A model generated the notes under the pieces. It saw only the letters and a list, made by a program, of their open reading frames with translations, was not told where the DNA came from and did no database searches. From positions 3,822,501-3,886,500 of the forward strand of contig NZ_CP023696.1 of NCBI RefSeq assembly GCF_008704425.1: 64,000 bases of DNA. The letters are read 5' to 3'. Origin of the DNA: Streptomyces fradiae ATCC 10745 = DSM 40063 (GTDB lineage: Bacteria > Actinomycetota > Actinomycetes > Streptomycetales > Streptomycetaceae). Both the position numbers and the translations under genes were made by a program. Within the stretch, counting starts at the first letter, position 1, and each line of letters opens with the position of its first letter. This document shows, one piece after another, positions 26,580-35,109 of this stretch.

Positions 26580-27125
26580 TCAGCCCATCGTCTTCGCGCC
26601 GTCCAGGGACTCGCGGATGATGTCGGCGTGGCCGGCGTGCTGGGCGGTCTCGGCGATGACGTGCAGCAGCACCCGGCGGGCCGACCACCGGACCCCCGGC
26701 TTGAACCACGGGGCGTCCGGCAGCGGATGGTCCAGATCCAGGTCCGGCAGCGCGGCGACCAGGTCGTCGGTCCGGCGGGCCACCGTCTCGTACTCGGCCA
26801 GCACCCCGGCCAGCGTCTCGCCGGGCAGCAGCCGGAACTCGTCGGCCCGCTCGGCGGGGTCGCCCTCGGCGATGGTGGCGAAGTCCGGCATCGCCGACGG
26901 GCCCTCCAGGATGAAGTCCGCCCACGTCCGCTCCATCTCGGCGACGTGCTTGATCAGGCCGCCCAGGCTCAGGGCGCTGACGGTCGTCCGCTGCCGGGCC
27001 TGCTCGTCGTCGAGGCCCTGGGTGGTGAAGCGCAGGAAGCCGCGGTGCATGGCCAGCGTGTGGAGCAGGTCGGCGTGCTCGCGGGTGGGGGCGGCCGACT
27101 CGTTCGGGCTCGGGATCTCGGGCAT
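26580..27125 (-). CDS. DinB/DUF664-family protein
   Basis: 181 residues of the four-helix DinB fold. It shows DLLHTLAMHRGFLRFTTQGL, SALSLGGLIKHVAEMERTWA (first metal-binding His) and RRVLLHVIAETAQHAGHADI (second His cluster). DinB proteins bind divalent metal; actinomycete members include mycothiol-dependent enzymes. The ATG at 27125 with gaagg upstream is preferred over the longer open frame. It is divergent from a WYL regulator that may control it. Confidence 0.87.
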   Translation of the reverse strand: MPEIPSPNESAAPTREHADLLHTLAMHRGFLRFTTQGLDDEQARQRTTVSALSLGGLIKHVAEMERTWADFILEGPSAMPDFATIAEGDPAERADEFRLLPGETLAGVLAEYETVARRTDDLVAALPDLDLDHPLPDAPWFKPGVRWSARRVLLHVIAETAQHAGHADIIRESLDGAKTMG

Positions 27126-27232
27126 GTCTTCGCCTTCCGGGGTTGCCGTGATTGCCGTGTTCCTCGGTCTACGACGACGGTAGGAGCCATAGCGGCCACT
27201 TTCCGTCCTGAATCGCCGGGACGATGGCACGC

Positions 27233-28195
27233 ATGGCGAACACCAGCTCCCGGACGCTGCGACTGCTGTCCCTCCTGCAGACCCACCGCTACTGGCCGGG
27301 CACCGAACTGGCCGACCGGCTCGGGGTCTCGGTCCGCACCCTGCGCCGGGACGTCGACCGGCTGCGCGAGCTCGGCTACCCGGTGGAGGCCCAGCGCGGC
27401 GTCGACGGCGGCTACCAGCTCGCCGCGGGGGCCGCGCTGCCGCCCCTGGTGATCGACGACGACGAGGCGGTCGCCCTGGCCGTCGGGCTGCACACGGCCG
27501 CGGAGAGCGCGGTGGAGGGCATCGCCGAGGCCTCCATCCGGGTGCTCGCCAAGGTGGCGCAGGTGATGCCCGCCCGGCTGCGCCGCCGGGTCGAGGCGCT
27601 GCGCGCGATGACCGTGCCCGCCGGCTGGGGCAGCCCGGACCGCGCGGACGTCGACCCGGCCGTCCTCACCACCCTGGCGCTGGCCTGCCGGGACGGCGAG
27701 CGGCTCCGCTTCGGCTACACCGCCGCCGACGGCCGCCGCACCGACCGGGAGGTCGAGCCGCACCGGCTGGTCCGCCTCGCGCACCGCTGGTACCTGGTCG
27801 CGTACGACCTCACCCGGCAGGACTGGCGCAGCTTCCGCGTCGACCGGCTGAGCGCGCCGGAGGCCACCGGCACGCCGTTCCGCCCGCGCGCCCTGCCGGC
27901 CGCCGACGCCGCCGAGTTCGTCCGCGCCGGGAGCGGTGACCAGCCCCGCCCGTACCGCGTGACGGCCCTGGTGTACGCCCCGGCCGCGACCGTACGGGAA
28001 CGGATCGGGCGGTGGGGCGCGGTGGAGGAGGTGGACGCCGGGCGCTGCCGGGTCCGCATGACCGGTGACTCGCTGGACTGGCCGACCCTGGCCCTGGGGG
28101 CCCTCGGCGCCGAGTTCCGCGTGATCGAGCCGGCCGAGATGGTCGACCAACTCCGCGAGTGGGCGGCCCGGTTCGACCGCGCGGTACGGGACTGA
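27233..28195 (+). CDS. WYL-domain transcriptional regulator
   Basis: 320 residues. The N-terminal DeoR-like helix-turn-helix is TLRLLSLLQTHRYWPGTELA with VSVRTLRRDVDRLRELGYPV. The WYL domain is near residues 130-210 (HRLVRLAHRWYLVAYDLTRQ), with a C-terminal WCX-type segment. WYL domains sense ligands such as nucleic acids or small molecules. The ATG at 27233 is used; an in-frame ATG at 27224 is possible. Its start is about 100 bp from the divergent DinB gene, so joint control is likely. Confidence 0.9.
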   Translation: MANTSSRTLRLLSLLQTHRYWPGTELADRLGVSVRTLRRDVDRLRELGYPVEAQRGVDGGYQLAAGAALPPLVIDDDEAVALAVGLHTAAESAVEGIAEASIRVLAKVAQVMPARLRRRVEALRAMTVPAGWGSPDRADVDPAVLTTLALACRDGERLRFGYTAADGRRTDREVEPHRLVRLAHRWYLVAYDLTRQDWRSFRVDRLSAPEATGTPFRPRALPAADAAEFVRAGSGDQPRPYRVTALVYAPAATVRERIGRWGAVEEVDAGRCRVRMTGDSLDWPTLALGALGAEFRVIEPAEMVDQLREWAARFDRAVRD

Positions 28196-28205
28196 ACCGC
28201 CCGGC

Positions 28206-28253
28206 CGCCCGGGTGCCGGGCGAGTCCGGGTACGGGCTGCTGCCGGCCGGGGC
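28206..28253 (+). pseudogene. Third, degenerate scrap of the ATP-binding protein gene
   Basis: RVPGESGYGLLPAG in the plus strand resembles EVLGESGYGLLLVG of the ATPase gene at 22323-22364. About 40 bases align with six or seven differences. It directly follows the WYL gene stop codon. Too short for certainty. Confidence 0.45.
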
Positions 28254-28273
28254 GACGGCGGGCCGCCGCGCGG

Positions 28274-28620
28274 TCACCCGAGGGGCGCGATCGGGGGCGT
28301 GGACGAGGTCAGGTCCCCCGCGATCGCTTGGCGGTCCCCGCGCGGCCGCTCCTCCGGCGGGATCGCGTGCGCCAGGTCGCGCCGGTACCAGGTGCCGGGC
28401 TCGCCGCCGAGGTGGGCCGGGTCGGCGGGGCCGGCGGGGACGAACCCGGCTTTGGCCAGCACCTTTCGGGACGCGGCGTTCCGGTGGGCGGTGGCCGCCC
28501 GCAGGGTGCGCAACCCGTACCGGGTCGCCGCCGGCCGGCACGGCTCCCGGACGGCCGCGGTCGCCACGCCCCGGCCTGCGACGTGCTGCGCGACCGTGCG
28601 ACTCGGGCATGCCCGGCCCT
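28274..28620 (-). pseudogene. GNAT acetyltransferase, truncated 5' end
   Basis: The minus strand reads VAQHVAGRGVATAAVREPCR (acetyl-CoA-binding motif A with a Q/RxxGxG/A-like core), then GLRTLRAATAHRNAASRKVL and AKAGFVPAG (motif B). This is the C-terminal half of a GNAT domain. In frame, an upstream TAG precedes the motif and the N-terminal half is absent. It is probably a decaying gene, though a short protein from the GTG at 28567 cannot be excluded. Confidence 0.65.
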
Positions 28621-29093
28621 ATCCGCGCGGTCCGGCCGAGGTCATCCGCTTACCTCGGCGGAGGACGGCCCCGGACGAGGCGCCCAACGGCCCGCGGCCG
28701 GAGCGCCGACGGCTCCCCGGCTTCCGTACCGGAGCCTGGCCGGGCGGCTTCCGGCGGGGTGGGCCCCGGTGGGGTGGGCTCTGGCGGGGTGGGGGGCGGC
28801 GCGGTGGGTTCCGGCGGGGTGCGGCCCCGCCGAGCGGGCGGCGGGGCCGCGGGCGGTAAAAGACCCCTTAAGAACCGGGGGAAATAACCAACCCAACCAA
28901 CCAAACCTCGCGTAGGTCACTCGGGCGGGTGAAACCGGCTGGAGCGGGTGGCGCGGCGGTGGTTCGGGCGTGCAGGCTGGCCGCGAGGCCGGGTCCAACT
29001 CGGCGCTCCCGAGAGGCACATATGCATCGGCCCCCGCCGGGACGGCAATCCCAGTGCGAGGGCCTGACCAACGAGGAAGAAGAGAGCTTCCCC
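28621..29093. other. Intergenic region with G-rich repeats and an A/C-rich block
   Basis: 28740-28850 holds imperfect tandem copies of a ~15-bp unit (ggcggggtgggctcc type). 28856-28915 is unusually A-rich for this genome (taaaagaccccttaagaacc, then caacccaaccaaccaaacc). No gene is supported. The A-rich part may hold the promoter of the interrupted HTH gene. Confidence 0.45.
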
Positions 29094-29661
29094 ATGGCTG
29101 AGAAGAAGCCTAGCGCCGACGCGCGCCCGGAGCAGGGTGTTCAGCGGACCGCCACCCCTTCCGGGGTCATCCACGTACGCACGTACCAGTCCGACAAGTA
29201 CGTGATCGTCGGCAACCACCTCGCCCAGCACCACGACCTGTCGCTGACCGCGATCGGGCTGGCGACCCACATCCTGTCGGTGCCCGAGGGCACCCCCGTG
29301 GACATCCGCAGCCTCGCCGAGCGCTTCCCCGAGGGGCGGGACCGGATCGCCTTCGCGCTGCGGGAGCTGGAGACGCACGGCTACCTGGCGCGGGTCCGCG
29401 AGCACACCGAGGCGGGCCGCCTGGTGACGCGCACGTACGCCCACCACGCGCCGCTCGCCGCGCGGGCCGCCGCCTCCGCCGCGCCCGCGCCCCTCCGTGC
29501 CGCCGCCGGACGCGGGGCGACGACGGTACGGGCCGGGCGCGGGGGCGGGGCGACGGTACGGGATGGGGGCGGGGCGATGGCACGGGCCGGGGGCGGGGCC
29601 GGGGTCCACGGGCCCGTGGGCTGCGCGGACGTGCCCGAGAGCCCGCAGGAGGACGACCTAG
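29094..29661 (+). pseudogene. HTH protein gene, 5' part, interrupted by IS481-type element
   Basis: It encodes MAEKKPSADARPEQGVQRTA onward, then a winged-helix-like region (VIVGNHLAQHHDLSLTAIGL; PVDIRSLAERFPEGRDRIAF; ALRELETHGYLARV) common in Streptomyces HTH proteins of unknown role. The ATG at 29094 has gaggaagaagagag upstream. The frame is cut after the CTAG at 29658-29661 by the insertion; reading on into the IS ends at 29693, giving 199 residues. The matching 3' part is at 30736-31347. Confidence 0.9.
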
Positions 29662-30735
29662 GTGTTCTGTCCCGGGAGGTTGTGGACGGGTGATGCAGGT
29701 CTCGGCTGAGGGATCTTGAAATGGGTGAGGGCCTTCTGGCCTGGTGTGGATTGCGACATCTGCACCGGCGACCAGAAAGGCCCTCGTGCCCCACCGTAAT
29801 GCACCCCTGACCGAGACCGGACGGCTGCGCCTGGCCCGCTGCGTGGTCAAGGACGGCTGGCCGCTTCGGCGGGCCGCCGAACGTTTTCAGGTCTCACCCA
29901 CCACCGCCCATCGATGGGCTGCCCGCTACCGGGCCATGGGCGAGGCCGGGATGGGCGACCGTTCCTCCCGTCCGCACGCAAGCCCGCGCCGGACCCCGAC
30001 CCGCACCGAACGCCGGATCATCAAGGTCCGCCTCATCCGCCGGTGGGGGCCGGCCCGCATCGCCCACCTCCTGGACCTGGTGCCCTCCACGGTCCACCGC
30101 GTGCTGACCCGCTTCGGGCTGGCCCGCCTGACCTCCCTGGACCGGGCCACCGGCCGTGTCATACGACGCTACGAACGCGACCGGCCCGGCGAACTCGTGC
30201 ACGTCGACATCAAGAAACTCGGCAACATCCCCGACGGCGGCGGCCACAAGACCCTCGGCCGCCAAGCCGGCCGCAAGACGAAGTCCGGCGTCGGCTACAG
30301 CTACATCCACACCGCCGTCGACGACCACTCCCGTCTCGCCTACAGCGAGATCCTGGCCGACGAGAAGAGGGAGACCGCCACCACCTTCTGGCAGCGGGCC
30401 CACGCCTACTTCGCCTCATGCGGGATCACGGTGCAGCGGGTCCTGACCGACAACGGCTCGTGCTACAGATCCCACGCCTGGCGCGACGCGCTGGCGGCGG
30501 CCGGGATCACCCACAAGCGAACCCGGCCCTACCGGCCCCAGACCAACGGCAAGGTCGAACGCTTCAACCGCACCCTGCTCGACGAATGGGCCTACGCCCG
30601 CCCCTACCGCTCAGAGCAGGAACGACGCGATGCCTTCCCCGACTGGCTGCATACCTACAATCACCACCGCGGACACACCGCGCTCGCAGGCAAACCACCC
30701 GCCAGCCGCGTCCCCAACCTCACAGGGCAATACAC
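29662..30735 (+). mobile_element. IS481-family insertion sequence, 1074 bp, complete
   Basis: Ends GTGT...ACAC with 27-bp imperfect terminal inverted repeats (21 matches; the right end read inward begins GTGTATTGCCCTGTGAGG). It is flanked by the 4-bp duplication CTAG (29658-29661 and 30736-30739). CTAG targets are typical of IS481 elements. One transposase gene fills it. Intact ends, an open transposase frame and exact reading-frame restoration on removal indicate a recent insertion. Confidence 0.95.
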
Positions 30736-30739
30736 CTAG
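29786..30739 (+). CDS. IS481-family transposase
   Basis: 317 residues. The N-terminal helix-turn-helix is TETGRLRLARCVVKDGWPLR with FQVSPTTAHRWAARY. The DDE catalytic core is LVHVDIKKLGN (first Asp), RVLTDNGSCY (second Asp) and TNGKVERFNRTLL (Glu). All catalytic residues are present, so it may be active. The GTG at 29786 follows gaaagg. The stop codon TAG lies in the target duplication (ac|cTAG), outside the element proper, a trait of CTAG-targeting IS481 members. Confidence 0.95.
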   Translation: MPHRNAPLTETGRLRLARCVVKDGWPLRRAAERFQVSPTTAHRWAARYRAMGEAGMGDRSSRPHASPRRTPTRTERRIIKVRLIRRWGPARIAHLLDLVPSTVHRVLTRFGLARLTSLDRATGRVIRRYERDRPGELVHVDIKKLGNIPDGGGHKTLGRQAGRKTKSGVGYSYIHTAVDDHSRLAYSEILADEKRETATTFWQRAHAYFASCGITVQRVLTDNGSCYRSHAWRDALAAAGITHKRTRPYRPQTNGKVERFNRTLLDEWAYARPYRSEQERRDAFPDWLHTYNHHRGHTALAGKPPASRVPNLTGQYT

Positions 30740-31347
30740 CGCCCGCCAAGACGGATGAGGGGGCGGGCGTGGACGTGGGCGCGGGCGTGGACAGGGGCGC
30801 CGACGTGGGCGCGGGCGCGGATGCGGGTGGCGCGGCGGGCCTCCCGGGGGCGGGGGCGCGTGTCCCGGGGGGTGCCGCCGCCGCGGACGTGTCCGCGGAG
30901 CCGCCCCCGGCCGGTCGGGGCGGGCCGTACGAGGAGGCGGTCGCCCTCCTCGCGGGGCTGCGCCGTACGGACGAGCGCCTCACCCTGTCCCTGCGGGAGG
31001 TGCGCAGACTGGCCCCCGGGGTCGTGGGCTGGTTCGCGCGGGGCGCCACCCCGGCCGCCGTCCACCGCACGCTGACCGCCGACCTCCCCGCCGACATGCG
31101 GTACCCCGCCGGGGTGCTCGGCTACCGCCTCCGCGAACTGCTGCCGCCGCCGCTGCCGGCCGCCCCGGAGCCGCCTCCGGCCGCGGGCGCGGGCGACGCC
31201 GCCCGCCCGTACCCCTTCCAGGACTGCGACGGCTGCCAGCGGGTCTTCCGGGCGCCGGAGGCGGGCCGCTGCCGCGACTGCCGCTCAGGGGCGGGCGGCC
31301 TCGCGGGCGGGGCGGTGGGCGCGGGCGGGGCCGCCCGCGCCGCCTGA
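30736..31347 (+). pseudogene. HTH protein gene, 3' part, beyond the IS
   Basis: Joined to 29094-29661 at CTAG, the frame reads ...PQEDDLAPAKTDEG... without a break, giving 392 codons including stop. This part has an acidic Gly/Ala/Val/Asp repeat (GVDVGAGVDRGADVGAGADA), then a conserved helical block (PYEEAVALLAGLRRTDERLT; LSLREVRRLAPGVVGWFARG; LTADLPADMRYPAGVLGYRL). It ends with a Cys-rich CDGCQRVFRAPEAGRCRDC, a likely zinc ribbon. Without a start it is probably silent. Confidence 0.9.
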
Positions 31348-31378
31348 GGGGGTGGACGCGGGCCGGGCCGGGCTCCGG

Positions 31379-31939
31379 TCAGACCGGGTCCGGAGCGCGG
31401 AGGTCGGCGACGAGGGAGTCGAGGGTCCGCCTGCTCTTGCCCCAGTCGACCAGCTGGCCGGGGATCTGCGCCTTCGCGCGGACCGAGGTGGCGCCGTCGG
31501 CGGAGCGGGTGACGGTCACCTCCAGCACACCGCCGTAGGTCCTCGCGTCGGAGGGGATCTCGGCGGTCAGCGTGCAGCCGTCCTCATGCTGCTCGACCGC
31601 CCGGACGGGCTGGGCATGGCGGGCCATGGAGCACAGGACGGCGGTGACGACCCGGCCCACCGGCTCCGGCAGGAGGGCCTCGGCCGTCTTGCCGGTCCGC
31701 ACGCGCAGCGCGAGCGCCAGGCGGCGCCCGTGGGCGGCGCCGCGCAGCATGGACCCGCCCACGAGCGGCATCACCGCGGCGGCGCGGGACAGGAACTCCT
31801 CGGCGCTCACGGGGTGCCGCGCCCCCTCGGCGCTCCTGCGGACGGCCTCCCGGACGGCGGGCGTCGCGATGAGCACCTCGTAGCGGTGCTCGTGGGGCCA
31901 GCCGTCCTCCGGACCGGCCGGGTCGGGGGTCTGCCTCAT
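31379..31939 (-). CDS. Hypothetical protein
   Basis: 186 residues with no recognised domain. Predicted soluble, mixed alpha/beta; blocks such as RYEVLIATPAVREAVRRSAE and RTYGGVLEVTVTRSADGATS. Ends WGKSRRTLDSLVADLRAPDP. The ATG at 31939 is used. It is the downstream member of a same-strand pair with the alpha/beta hydrolase (118 bp apart), convergent with the HTH pseudogene. Confidence 0.65.
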   Translation of the reverse strand: MRQTPDPAGPEDGWPHEHRYEVLIATPAVREAVRRSAEGARHPVSAEEFLSRAAAVMPLVGGSMLRGAAHGRRLALALRVRTGKTAEALLPEPVGRVVTAVLCSMARHAQPVRAVEQHEDGCTLTAEIPSDARTYGGVLEVTVTRSADGATSVRAKAQIPGQLVDWGKSRRTLDSLVADLRAPDPV

Positions 31940-32057
31940 CGGATGTGCTTCCTTGCTCTCGTACGGGGACGGGGGGTGGAGGTGAGGGTGGGCAGAAGGG
32001 GCGGGGCGGGTGGGGGAGGGGCGCGCGTGGAGGCGGGGCGGTGGCGGGGCCGGCCGC

Positions 32058-32822
32058 TCAGGACAGGGCGTCGGCCACTGCCCGCGCGAACGCCTCCGGG
32101 TTGTCCAGCATGATGTTGTGGCCGCAGTCCGGGACGGCCCTGACCGAGACGCCCGCGGCGGCCAGCCCGTCCGCGCCCGGGAACGGGGCGTCGGCCTCCG
32201 GGAACAGGAACGTGCGGGGGACCGGCAGCGCGAGCAGCAACTCCCGCATGGTCGGGACCGTGGCGGCGGTCAGGTGGACGGCGCTGCGGTGCAGGGCCTC
32301 CAGCCCGGCCAGGCGCATCGTGGACCACCAGCCCGCACCCACCCGGTCGCGGACCTCGCGCCAGCCGCCCGCGACGAACTCCTCCTCCGTGTACGCCGCG
32401 ATGCCGCTGCTCCCGTCGGCACCGGGGAGGCGGGGCAGCGGGTCCAGATTGGCGTCGACCAGGACGAGCCGGGAGACCAGGTCGGGATGGCGGGCGGCGA
32501 GCACGACGGCGACCGAGCCGCCCATGCTGTGGGCGACCAGCTCGGCCCCGGCGACGTCGGCGGCGCGCAGGGCGGCGGCGAGCGCGTCGGCGTGGTCCTC
32601 GAGGGTGTAGGCGAACGAGACGGGGCGGTCGCTGTGGCCGTGGCCGAGCAGGTCGACCAGGAGGGAGCGGTGGCCCGCCAGCAGGGGGTGCGCGGCGGTC
32701 GCGGTGAAGTACGCGGGGGACGTGGCGCCCAGTCCGTGCACGAAGACGCGCGCCGGGTCCCGGCCCGGCAGCTCGACCCACCGGATGCGGTCCCCTTCGG
32801 CCGTCACTGCGGCGCTGCGCAC
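32058..32822 (-). CDS. Alpha/beta hydrolase
   Basis: 254 residues. The oxyanion-hole segment is VFVHGLGATSPAY; the nucleophile elbow is VAHSMGGSVAVVLA with Ser near 104. The catalytic His lies in VPDCGHNIMLDNPEAFARAV near 235, and the acid is probably in the FLFPEADAPF region. Full-length for the family. GTG start at 32822. Substrate unknown; esterase or C-C hydrolase activity is typical. Confidence 0.9.
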   Translation of the reverse strand: MRSAAVTAEGDRIRWVELPGRDPARVFVHGLGATSPAYFTATAAHPLLAGHRSLLVDLLGHGHSDRPVSFAYTLEDHADALAAALRAADVAGAELVAHSMGGSVAVVLAARHPDLVSRLVLVDANLDPLPRLPGADGSSGIAAYTEEEFVAGGWREVRDRVGAGWWSTMRLAGLEALHRSAVHLTAATVPTMRELLLALPVPRTFLFPEADAPFPGADGLAAAGVSVRAVPDCGHNIMLDNPEAFARAVADALS

Positions 32823-33224
32823 GGTCTGTCTCCCCCGGTCTTGACGTGATCGCGGAGGGACACGGTATCCGGTGGTGCGGGTGCGGGTGCGGGTGCGGGT
32901 GCGGGTGCGGGTGCGGGTGCGGGTGCGGGTGCGGGTGCGTGGGATGGGGTGGGGGTGGGGGTGGGGGTGCGGGTGCGTGGGATGGGGGTGGGGGTGCGGG
33001 AACTGGACGCGGATGAGCCGCTCGGCGACCCGCTGGGTCTACGGCAGCTACGTGAACGAGCGCTGACCGGAGTCCCCGCGGCCGCGCCCCGGACGCCGCC
33101 GGGCGCCCCCGGTGGTACGGCCGCGGGGGCCGTCGGAGTGCCCGCCCCCGCGTGGTGGGCGGGTGCCGGGCGCACCGACTGGGCGTCGGCAAAGGTGGTG
33201 GTGGGGCGGGCGTAGCGTGAAGGC
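32823..33224. other. Intergenic region between hydrolase gene and hemB
   Basis: 402 bp holding the hexanucleotide array at 32874-32939 and further G/T-rich simple sequence to about 33000. TAGCGT at 33213-33218 is only seven bases from the hemB ATG, so if it is a -10 box the transcript would be nearly leaderless. No gene supported. Confidence 0.4.
32874..32939. repeat. Hexanucleotide array, 11 exact copies of GGTGCG
   Basis: 66 bp of perfect GGTGCG units, followed by degraded GGTGGG/GGTGCG sequence to about 33000. It is upstream of hemB and prone to slippage. Confidence 0.95.
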
Positions 33225-34220
33225 ATGACTGTGTACGGTTCCTTCCCCGGAGCGCGGCCGCGGCGGCTGCGCACCACGCCCGCGATGCGGCGGATGGTCG
33301 CCGAGACCCGCCTGCACCCCGCCGACCTGATCCTCCCCGCCTTCGTGCGCGAGGGCGTGTCCGAGCCCGTGCCGATCCAGGCCATGCCGGGCGTCGTGCA
33401 GCACACGCGGGACACGCTCCGCAAGGCCGCCGTCGAGGCCGTCGAGGCCGGCGTGTCGGGGATCATGCTGTTCGGTGTGCCCGAGGAGGCCAAGAAGGAC
33501 GCCGCCGGCACCGCCGGAACCGACCCCGACGGCATCCTCCAGGTGGCCATCCGCGATGTGCGCGCCGAGGTCGGCGACGACCTGGTGGTCATGTCGGACC
33601 TGTGCCTGGACGAGTACACCGACCACGGCCACTGCGGTGTCCTCGACGCCGACGGCCGCGTCGACAACGACGCCACCCTGGAGCGGTACGCCGAGATGGC
33701 GCAGGTCCAGGCCGACGCCGGGGTCCATGTCGTGGGCCCGAGCGGCATGATGGACGGCCAGGTCGGTGTCATCCGGGACGCCTTGGACACGATCGGCAAG
33801 GAGGACGTGTCCATCCTGGCGTACACCGCCAAGTACGCCTCCGCCTTCTACGGCCCCTTCCGCGAGGCCGTCGGCTCCTCCCTGCGCGGCGACCGCAAGA
33901 CGTACCAGCAGGACGCGGCCAACGCCCGCGAGTCGCTGCGCGAGCTGGCGCTCGACCTGGACGAGGGCGCCGACATGGTGATGGTCAAGCCCGCCGGGCC
34001 GTACCTGGACATCCTCGCCAAGGTCGCCGACGCCGTGGACGTGCCGGTCGCCGCGTACCAGATCAGTGGTGAGTACGCCATGATCGAGGCCGCCGCCGAG
34101 AAGGGCTGGATCGACCGGGACGCGGCGATCCTGGAGTCCCTGACCGGCATCCGCCGGGCCGGGGCGCAGATGATCCTCACCTACTGGGCCACCGAGGTCG
34201 CGCAGCGGCTCCGGGGGTGA
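33225..34220 (+). CDS. hemB: Delta-aminolevulinic acid dehydratase (porphobilinogen synthase)
   Basis: 331 residues. It condenses two aminolevulinates to porphobilinogen. It shows [40 protein letters not shown] (metal/allosteric region), [40 protein letters not shown] (Schiff-base Lys in TAKYAS) and [14 protein letters not shown] (second Lys). Full length. Supplies substrate to hemC, about 17 kb upstream in this window; it has no visible Rex site of its own. Confidence 0.97.
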   Translation: MTVYGSFPGARPRRLRTTPAMRRMVAETRLHPADLILPAFVREGVSEPVPIQAMPGVVQHTRDTLRKAAVEAVEAGVSGIMLFGVPEEAKKDAAGTAGTDPDGILQVAIRDVRAEVGDDLVVMSDLCLDEYTDHGHCGVLDADGRVDNDATLERYAEMAQVQADAGVHVVGPSGMMDGQVGVIRDALDTIGKEDVSILAYTAKYASAFYGPFREAVGSSLRGDRKTYQQDAANARESLRELALDLDEGADMVMVKPAGPYLDILAKVADAVDVPVAAYQISGEYAMIEAAAEKGWIDRDAAILESLTGIRRAGAQMILTYWATEVAQRLRG

Positions 34221-34299
34221 CGGGCGGGCCGAGCCTCCGCTCTGCCGCCCGGACGGTGGGTGCTTCGGGTGGCGGGGCGCCGGGCGGGGCGGGGGCCCG

Positions 34300-35109
34300 T
34301 CAGGGGAGTGTCGCGATGATCCGGCCCGTCGTGTCGTAGAGGGTGACGCGGTCCTCCGGCCATGTGCCGGTGGTGTCGGTGTTGTCGCTGCTGGTGGTGG
34401 TTCCGGCGCCGGTGCCGGAGTCGGTGGTGCCGGTCGTGGTGACGGGGCTCGTGGTCGGGGTGGGCGGGGTGGAGGCGTACCAGACGCCCCAGGCCGGTTC
34501 GCCCGGCAGCCGCAGGAGCGTCGCCGTGGTCTTCCGGCCGTTCGCCCCGGTGATCTCCATGCGGGCCGCGTCCGTGGTGCCGTAGTACAGGCCGGAGTGG
34601 AACGTGCCCCGCGCGTCGCCCTGCGCCTGGTGGGTGATGCCCGGCCGGTCCGTGTCGACGTTGCCGTCGGTGACGCTGCGGCTGTTCTCGTACCCGTCGG
34701 GGCCCGACCAGTGCTTGCCGTCGTCGGTGAGCCACACCGTCCAGCCGCCCCCGGCCGCCACCCGCTCGCCCGGCGCGACGGTCCTCGGCGGCCGCGGAGG
34801 GGCCGGCGGGGACGGGGGGCTCGGCGCGGGCGGCTGCTGTACCGGGACCGGTGGCCTCGCGGGTACCGACTGCCGGGCCGGTGACAGTCCCTGCACCAGG
34901 GTGAGCGTCACGGCCGCCACCGCCAGGGCGCATCCGGAGGCCAGGGCCGTGGCGCGGCGGCGGCGCCGGGTGCGGCCCTCCCGCGCGATGGCCGCCAGGG
35001 GGACCGGGGCCGGTGCCACCTCGTGGGCCGCCTCGGCCAGCGCCGCGCGCAGTCGCCGTTCGGCCTCGTCCGGCCCGGCTTCCGTACGCGTCGGGGGCTC
35101 GGGGGTCAT
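34300..35109 (-). CDS. Membrane-anchored partner of SigE-type sigma factor (putative anti-sigma/sensor)
   Basis: 269 residues. The cytoplasmic N-terminus of ~55 residues contains EAERRLRAALAEAAHEVAPA and an Arg cluster (RTRRRRR). One membrane helix follows (ALASGCALAVAAVTLTLVQG), then a Pro-rich stalk and an exterior domain of ~110 residues (PGERVAAGGGWTVWLTDDGK; SVTDGNVDTDRPGITHQAQG; FHSGLYYGTTDAARME). The exterior domain is paralogous to the secreted protein at 35928-36557. The ATG overlaps the sigma gene stop codon (ATGA). A role as anti-sigma is inferred from topology and gene order only; no zinc anti-sigma motif is seen. Confidence 0.7.
   Translation of the reverse strand: MTPEPPTRTEAGPDEAERRLRAALAEAAHEVAPAPVPLAAIAREGRTRRRRRATALASGCALAVAAVTLTLVQGLSPARQSVPARPPVPVQQPPAPSPPSPPAPPRPPRTVAPGERVAAGGGWTVWLTDDGKHWSGPDGYENSRSVTDGNVDTDRPGITHQAQGDARGTFHSGLYYGTTDAARMEITGANGRKTTATLLRLPGEPAWGVWYASTPPTPTTSPVTTTGTTDSGTGAGTTTSSDNTDTTGTWPEDRVTLYDTTGRIIATLP

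Noticed and set aside
29657..29662. 6-bp NCTAGN target duplication for the IS481 element
   Set aside because: The outer bases differ on the right side (CCTAGG versus CCTAGC); only CTAG, or at most CCTAG, is shared.
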